Source: UBA6165 sp044233745
GTDB lineage: Bacteria; Bacteroidota; Bacteroidia; Flavobacteriales_D; Crocinitomicaceae
NCBI GenBank assembly: GCA_044233745.1
Contig: JBIIJN010000058.1
Span: 1-17,570 of the forward strand
Length of the DNA stretch: 17,570 nt
Direction of reading: 5' to 3'
In this document: one piece after another, positions 14,067 to 17,570 of the stretch
Layout of the letters: each line of letters starts with the position of its first letter
Numbering within the stretch: the first letter of the stretch is position 1
The notes under the pieces: generated by a model
Told to the model about the DNA's origin: nothing
What the model saw: the letters and a program-made list of their open reading frames with translations, nothing else
The model's database searches: none
Made by a program: the position numbers and the translations under genes

Positions 14067-15427
14067 TCGACTTTCACATTTTTGTCGTCATGTTCTTGGG
14101 CTATTTTTTGCAACCAGCGATACAAATAAAAGCTGTATAAAACTTGGGTGATCGAGATGATTATGAGTCCCATTTTAATATCGTTGAATAGCCAACCGGC
14201 TGCTAACATTGAAAGAAAAACCAGAATGCTACTGGCGAGGTTAATCATCCAAAAACCAAACTGCTTGCCAATAACCAAGGCTACCTGAGATACTGGGGAA
14301 AAAATGAAATTGACGAATAACCAAGGTGTCATATACTGTGCATAGATGCCTACATCCGACCAGTTTTCTCCAAGAAAAAGTGTAAAAAACCATGGAGATA
14401 GAAAAAAGACCAAAGTGAAAAGAGGAAGCGCTATGAAAAATAGCTTTTTGATGGTTTTGAAAATGAGTTCTTTAATTGGTTTTTGGGAATAACTCAATTC
14501 AGCAACTTCTTGAAAAAACACATGACCAAAAGCAGCGCCTATAATTCCGAGTGGCGCACGAAGCAAACGATAGGCTTGGTTGTAAATTCCCAAAACGCGG
14601 TCCATAAAAAAGTATAAAATGGTGAAAGAGAGTCCGCTATTTTTCAACTCATCGCTTGCCGCGTGAAGCATATTGATTCTTGGAAAATCGCGATGTTCGC
14701 GCGCCAATCGTGCTAAGTCGCTTTTCTGAATTCCGTCAATATCGCTGGGTTTTGTTTTCCTAATCTTGAGCAAAAAATAGAAATTGGATGCTATCAATCC
14801 AGCCAATCTACCGATGAGTAGTCCGCTGAAACCGATATTATTCAAACTGAGCACCAAATTGTTTTTGCTGAAAAGACCGCTTATTTGTTCTCCAAATTTA
14901 TCAACTGAAATTCCATTTTTTCTGAAACCCACCAACAAGTTGACCAAGTTTTCCCAAAAGCTGAGCTGCACTTTTGAATTAGCAGAGGCGGCAAACATTT
15001 TCATGCGATGCAGCCAGAGGGTAAAAATATTATAGGCTCCTGTGAGAAAAACGAAAAGAGGAATTAGATAAAGCCAGTTGCCCAATTGGGGGCGGTTGAA
15101 CCATTCCAATAAATGCTGGTTGAACAAGAGAACAAAACCAGCGAGTAGGATGCTGAATCCTGAAAGAATGAGCATAGATAGCACAAGTATTTGCCAAGCA
15201 TCTGTATGTTTTTTGGGCAAAGGAATGGCCAATTCATAGCGCCCCGTGGCGAATACAGTCAACAGGGTAACGAGGGAGAAATAAAAGGCATAAAGTCCAA
15301 ATTCTTCTGGTGTAAACAGTCTGCTGAGGATAGGCATTACGAGAAAAGGAATCATTTGCGAAATGGTTGTCCCTGTCATTAAACGGAACACGTTTTTGGA
15401 GAAATCTGACCGCAAATATTTTTTCAT
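14063..15427 (-). CDS. Wzx-like polysaccharide/lipid-linked oligosaccharide flippase
   Basis: The 454-residue protein has about twelve hydrophobic helices and the typical start of the polysaccharide-biosynthesis (MOP superfamily) exporters: TTISQMIPFLVMPILSRLFT, then PEEFGLYAFYFSLVTLL, and GRYELAIPLPKK (62-73). Later features are HRDFPRINMLHA (245-256) and LLRAPLGIIGAAFGHVFFQE in the C-terminal half. The role is to move undecaprenyl-linked glycan from the cytoplasmic to the periplasmic side. A hydrophilic stretch around 168-199 (RKNGISVDKFGEQISGLFSK...) interrupts the middle of the usual helix pattern and looks like an insertion. It is the first gene of the minus-strand cassette and ends inside the start of the Wzy-like gene (ATGA overlap at 14063-14066). 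Confidence 0.93.
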   Translation of the reverse strand: MKKYLRSDFSKNVFRLMTGTTISQMIPFLVMPILSRLFTPEEFGLYAFYFSLVTLLTVFATGRYELAIPLPKKHTDAWQILVLSMLILSGFSILLAGFVLLFNQHLLEWFNRPQLGNWLYLIPLFVFLTGAYNIFTLWLHRMKMFAASANSKVQLSFWENLVNLLVGFRKNGISVDKFGEQISGLFSKNNLVLSLNNIGFSGLLIGRLAGLIASNFYFLLKIRKTKPSDIDGIQKSDLARLAREHRDFPRINMLHAASDELKNSGLSFTILYFFMDRVLGIYNQAYRLLRAPLGIIGAAFGHVFFQEVAELSYSQKPIKELIFKTIKKLFFIALPLFTLVFFLSPWFFTLFLGENWSDVGIYAQYMTPWLFVNFIFSPVSQVALVIGKQFGFWMINLASSILVFLSMLAAGWLFNDIKMGLIIISITQVLYSFYLYRWLQKIAQEHDDKNVKVE

Positions 15428-15452
15428 TTTTATGCCTTGAGGCTGATGTTGG

Positions 15453-15460
15453 CAAAAGTA
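15453..15460 (-). promoter_or_regulatory. Probable -7 box of the flippase operon
   Basis: On the minus strand TACTTTTG (15460-15453) matches TAnnTTTG perfectly, 25 bases upstream of the flippase ATG. No TTG is visible at the expected -33 position, so the promoter may be weak or need an activator. Confidence 0.45.
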
Positions 15461-15549
15461 GGGAAATAAATGGGACGCGGGGTGGGTGTTTTTCGCGCTT
15501 TATTCTTTGTAACCTGATTTCGATTAATATTTCGAACTCAGGTTTGTAT

Positions 15550-15557
15550 TACCTTTA
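15550..15557 (+). promoter_or_regulatory. Possible -7 box of the DCC-family gene
   Basis: TACCTTTA (15550-15557) has one mismatch to TAnnTTTG and lies 19 bases upstream of the ATG at 15577. A proper -33 TTG at the right distance is not seen, so the call is tentative. Confidence 0.35.
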
Positions 15558-15576
15558 AACCCAAATTTCAGCATCA

Positions 15577-15972
15577 ATGAAAAAACTCGTCCTCTTCGAC
15601 GGACATTGCAACCTCTGCAACAAAAGTGTTCAATTTATATTGCAACATGAACGAAGTGCTGACTTGTATTTCACATCTCTACAATCTGAATTCGGGCAGG
15701 CGATTCTAAAACAGCATGGTTTTCCAGCTAACTACACAGATTCAGTTTTGTTTTTCCAGAATGGACAACTTTTCCAACAATCAACGGCGGCATTAAAAAT
15801 TAGTCGGTATTTGAGATTTCCGTGGCGCATGGTTAGAATGGGCTACATCATTCCTCGTTTTATACGGGATGTCATTTACCGCTACGTTGCCAAAAACAGA
15901 TTGCGCTGGTTCGGGGAAACAGATTCCTGTTGGATTATGACAAAAGAATGGAAGGATCGGTTTTTGGGTTGA
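15577..15972 (+). CDS. DCC-family thiol-disulfide oxidoreductase-like protein (DUF393/YuxK)
   Basis: The 131-residue protein starts KKLVLFDGHCNLCNKSVQF, the hallmark D-G-x-C-x-L-C motif of the DCC family (D8, C11, C14), followed by a thioredoxin-like arrangement with FTSLQSEFGQ, DSVLFFQNGQLFQQSTAAL and a basic C-terminal half ending RLRWFGETDSCWIM. The two cysteines suggest a redox role, but the biochemical function of the family is poorly defined. It stands alone, divergent from the flippase operon and convergent with the response regulator gene. Bases 15973-16077 between the two stops hold no obvious terminator or gene. Confidence 0.9.
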   Translation: MKKLVLFDGHCNLCNKSVQFILQHERSADLYFTSLQSEFGQAILKQHGFPANYTDSVLFFQNGQLFQQSTAALKISRYLRFPWRMVRMGYIIPRFIRDVIYRYVAKNRLRWFGETDSCWIMTKEWKDRFLG

Positions 15973-16077
15973 TGATCTTGGTTCGCTTCGTTTTATCCAT
16001 TGACTACTAGCTCCTTACGCTTTCGCTGTTAGTTTATGATTAAAGGAATTTCTTACCGCTAGCAGCCAACCGCCTTT

Positions 16078-16755
16078 TTACGCTACAAATTTATAACCCA
16101 CACCCTTGACAGTCTTAATACAATCATCGCCAATTTTTTCGCGGATTTTTCTGATGTGAACGTCAATTGTTCTGTCGCCTACAACGGTTTCATTGCCCCA
16201 AACGGTATCCATAATTTGTTCGCGGGTGAAGACGTATCCAGGACGTGAAATAAGCAAACTCAACAAATCGAACTCTTTTCTCGGTAATTCTATCGCTTCA
16301 CCATTTTGAATAATCTGATGACTGCCACGGTCTAAAATGAATTTGCCGGTGTCCATTTCCATTTCTTCAGAAAACCCGACAGAGCGACGCCGCAATATGG
16401 ATTCAATTTTGGTAATCAATAACCTAGGACGAATCGGTTTTACGATATAATCATCAGCACCTGATTCCAAAGCGGCTACCTGAGAATAGTCTTCTGCTCT
16501 GGCAGTAAGAAAAACGATTAAGGGCTGGTAATGTCGTTTTGTTGAGCGAAGCTCTGTGCAAATTTCTATGCCATCCATGCCCGGCATCATCAAGTCGAGC
16601 AAAATCAATTCTGGCTTGTGCTTCTGCGCCAAAGCCAACGCGTCTTGTCCGTTGCTTGCCGTGATGGCTTGGTATCCAGCCGTTGACAAATTGTAACTGA
16701 CAAAGCCCAAAATGTCTTCATCATCGTCAACTACTAAAATTTGTTGTTTAGACAT
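16078..16755 (-). CDS. PhoB/OmpR-family response regulator without adjacent kinase
   Basis: The 225-residue protein has an N-terminal receiver domain (1-120) with acidic pocket D11/D12, phosphoacceptor D54 in LILLDLMMPGMDG, T84 in VFLTARAED and K106 in DDYIVKPIRP. The C-terminal winged-helix domain (about 130-225) carries LPRKEFDLLSLLISRPGYVFTREQ and the recognition region GDRTIDVHIRKIREKIG, ending TVKGVGYKF. It should be activated by a sensor histidine kinase and bind direct repeats in DNA. No kinase gene lies on either side: a convergent unrelated gene is downstream and a divergent lipoprotein gene upstream. The best general match is the PhoB group, but PhoB identity is not proved. Confidence 0.95.
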   Translation of the reverse strand: MSKQQILVVDDDEDILGFVSYNLSTAGYQAITASNGQDALALAQKHKPELILLDLMMPGMDGIEICTELRSTKRHYQPLIVFLTARAEDYSQVAALESGADDYIVKPIRPRLLITKIESILRRRSVGFSEEMEMDTGKFILDRGSHQIIQNGEAIELPRKEFDLLSLLISRPGYVFTREQIMDTVWGNETVVGDRTIDVHIRKIREKIGDDCIKTVKGVGYKFVA

Positions 16756-16778
16756 ATAATATATGCTTTAATGCTATG

Positions 16779-16786
16779 CGAAAGTA
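16779..16786 (-). promoter_or_regulatory. Possible -7 box of the response regulator gene
   Basis: TACTTTCG on the minus strand (16786-16779; one mismatch to TAnnTTTG) lies 23 bases upstream of the ATG. The -33 position lacks TTG, which would fit an activator-dependent promoter. Confidence 0.45.
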
Positions 16787-16816
16787 CTTGCACTGTCTTG
16801 ATATAAGATTACCGCA

Positions 16817-16834
16817 CTGTTAAGTGTTTGTTAA
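16817..16834. promoter_or_regulatory. Putative OmpR/PhoB-type binding site (TGTTAA direct repeats)
   Basis: CTGTTAA (16817-16823) and TTGTTAA (16828-16834) are seven-base direct repeats separated by GTGT, an 11-base period. Read on the minus strand they are TTAACA-N5-TTAACA, the layout of PhoP/PhoB-class operators. They lie just upstream of the -33 position for the putative response regulator promoter, so autoregulation is a reasonable inference. Confidence 0.5.
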
Positions 16835-16875
16835 TACGGGTTTTTGCTTCTTTTCGGAGTTAAACCGTTGTATTA

Positions 16876-16946
16876 CATATGGTTTACGACTTAAATACAC
16901 TATTCATATGGTAACCTTTTCTTAAACTCAGTTTACGCAAGTTTAA
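16876..16946. repeat. Short direct repeats in the response regulator-lipoprotein intergenic region
   Basis: CATATGGT occurs at 16876-16883 and 16905-16912, 29 bases apart, each preceded by TATT and one or no extra base. GTTTA occurs at 16931-16935 and 16941-16945, ten bases apart, and GTTTACG at 16882-16888 and 16931-16937. Such helically phased repeats suggest operators, but no protein can be assigned. Confidence 0.35.
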
Positions 16947-17013
16947 TGATTAGGCAAAGCGCAAATAAACTTGTAGAGGTTACTTTGCAGCAACAAAAAA
17001 ATGATTTGAAATT

Positions 17014-17570
17014 ATGAAAAAGATGAATTTAAGTGTACTTGCTCTAACAGCTGTTTTAGGAGCTACTACATTAGTCGCTACATCATGTAAAAGAGAAGGA
17101 TGTACAGATGAAACTGCCTTGAACTTTGATGATAAGGCTAAAACTGACGATGGTTCTTGTGAATATCCATCTACAACTACAGAATTGATTGAGGTTGAAG
17201 GTGATATCACTACAACTGTTAACTGGACAAACGACAAGCAATATCTTGTTAAAGGTTTCTTACGCATCCAAGATGGTGGTGTGTTGAACATTGAGGCTGG
17301 TACTGTGATCTTTGGTGATACTCAAACTAAAGGTACAATCGTTGTACAAAGAGGTGGGATGATTAATGCAAATGGCACAGCTGCTGAGCCAATTGTTATG
17401 ACATCTGAAAAAGCGCCAGGATTACGTCAACCAGGTGACTGGGGTGGATTGGTGATTTGTGGTAATGCACCTAATAATGTACCAGGTGGTACAGCTGAAT
17501 TAGAAGGTGGCTACGGCGCATTCCATGGTGGTACTGATCCAGCTGATAATTCTGGTATTATTCGCTATGT
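17014..17570 (+). CDS. 5' part of a surface lipoprotein with TSP3-like motif and beta-helix-like repeats
   Basis: The frame opens at ATG 17014 and runs off the window (185 codons seen). Residues 1-24 are a lipoprotein signal peptide and C25 in VATSC is the lipobox cysteine. Residues 30-51 (CTDETALNFDDKAKTDDGSC then EY) match the short Bacteroidota motif C-x-D-x-x-A-x-N-F...DDGSC-x-Y, resembling thrombospondin type 3 calcium-binding segments. From about residue 58, Gly-rich strands (YLVKGFLRIQDGGVLNIEAG, TIVVQRGGMINANGTAAEP, GDWGGLVICGNAP) look like a right-handed beta-helix; related proteins are common in Bacteroidota and are sometimes mislabelled multidrug transporters. Codons favour GGT, GCT and ACT as in the atp genes, suggesting high expression. 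The C-terminus, which might carry a T9SS sorting domain, is outside the window. Function unknown. Confidence 0.85.
   Translation, partial: MKKMNLSVLALTAVLGATTLVATSCKREGCTDETALNFDDKAKTDDGSCEYPSTTTELIEVEGDITTTVNWTNDKQYLVKGFLRIQDGGVLNIEAGTVIFGDTQTKGTIVVQRGGMINANGTAAEPIVMTSEKAPGLRQPGDWGGLVICGNAPNNVPGGTAELEGGYGAFHGGTDPADNSGIIRY

Noticed and set aside
15973..16077. Possible bidirectional terminator between the DCC-family gene and the response regulator
   Set aside because: No stem longer than a few base pairs followed by a T-run was found on either strand.

Overview
The window looks like a chromosomal segment from a Bacteroidota bacterium, most likely a Flavobacteriales relative; the genus cannot be told from what is seen. 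The signs are a type IX secretion (T9SS) C-terminal sorting domain at the left edge, promoters of the Bacteroidota form (TTG about 33 upstream, TAnnTTTG about 7 upstream), A/T-rich translation starts without Shine-Dalgarno sequences, an atpBEFHAG cluster without atpD and atpC, a TraR/DksA-like gene next to lspA, and a surface lipoprotein of the TSP3-like plus beta-helix kind. No rRNA, tRNA, CRISPR array, transposase or phage gene was seen, and no gene-free stretch exceeds 300 bases.

Layout. (1) 1-2263, plus strand: the 3' end of a T9SS cargo gene, then an ECF sigma factor translationally overlapped by an unusual 485-residue protein. That protein has an anti-sigma-like N-terminus, one membrane helix, a Ser/Asn-rich linker of about 200 residues and a C-terminal outer-membrane beta-barrel-like domain. 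(2) 2330-7435, plus strand: a strong promoter, atpB-atpE-atpF-atpH-atpA-atpG and a clear intrinsic terminator; a second terminator-like hairpin lies inside the operon between atpE and atpF. (3) 7631-10323, minus strand: lspA, a TraR/DksA-like regulator without zinc cysteines, and a RecD-like SF1 helicase. (4) 10428-15427: a plus-strand O-antigen ligase/polymerase-like membrane protein meets, stop codon on stop codon, a minus-strand three-gene cassette (Wzx-like flippase, Wzy/WaaL-like protein, GT4 glycosyltransferase). (5) 15577-15972: a DCC-family thiol oxidoreductase-like protein. (6) 16078 to the end: a PhoB/OmpR-type response regulator without an adjacent kinase, transcribed away from a truncated, probably highly expressed surface lipoprotein. 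The 258-base region between them holds several direct repeats, including TGTTAA repeats spaced 11 bases apart.

How the parts fit. Block 1 reads as a cell-envelope signalling unit: the membrane protein could hold the sigma factor and report on the outer membrane. Block 2 supplies the F0 sector and the alpha, gamma, delta and b subunits of ATP synthase; beta and epsilon must be encoded elsewhere. Block 4 makes or exports a surface glycan. Blocks 1 and 6 are the best places to look for something not yet described; the rest is largely conserved housekeeping and envelope biology.
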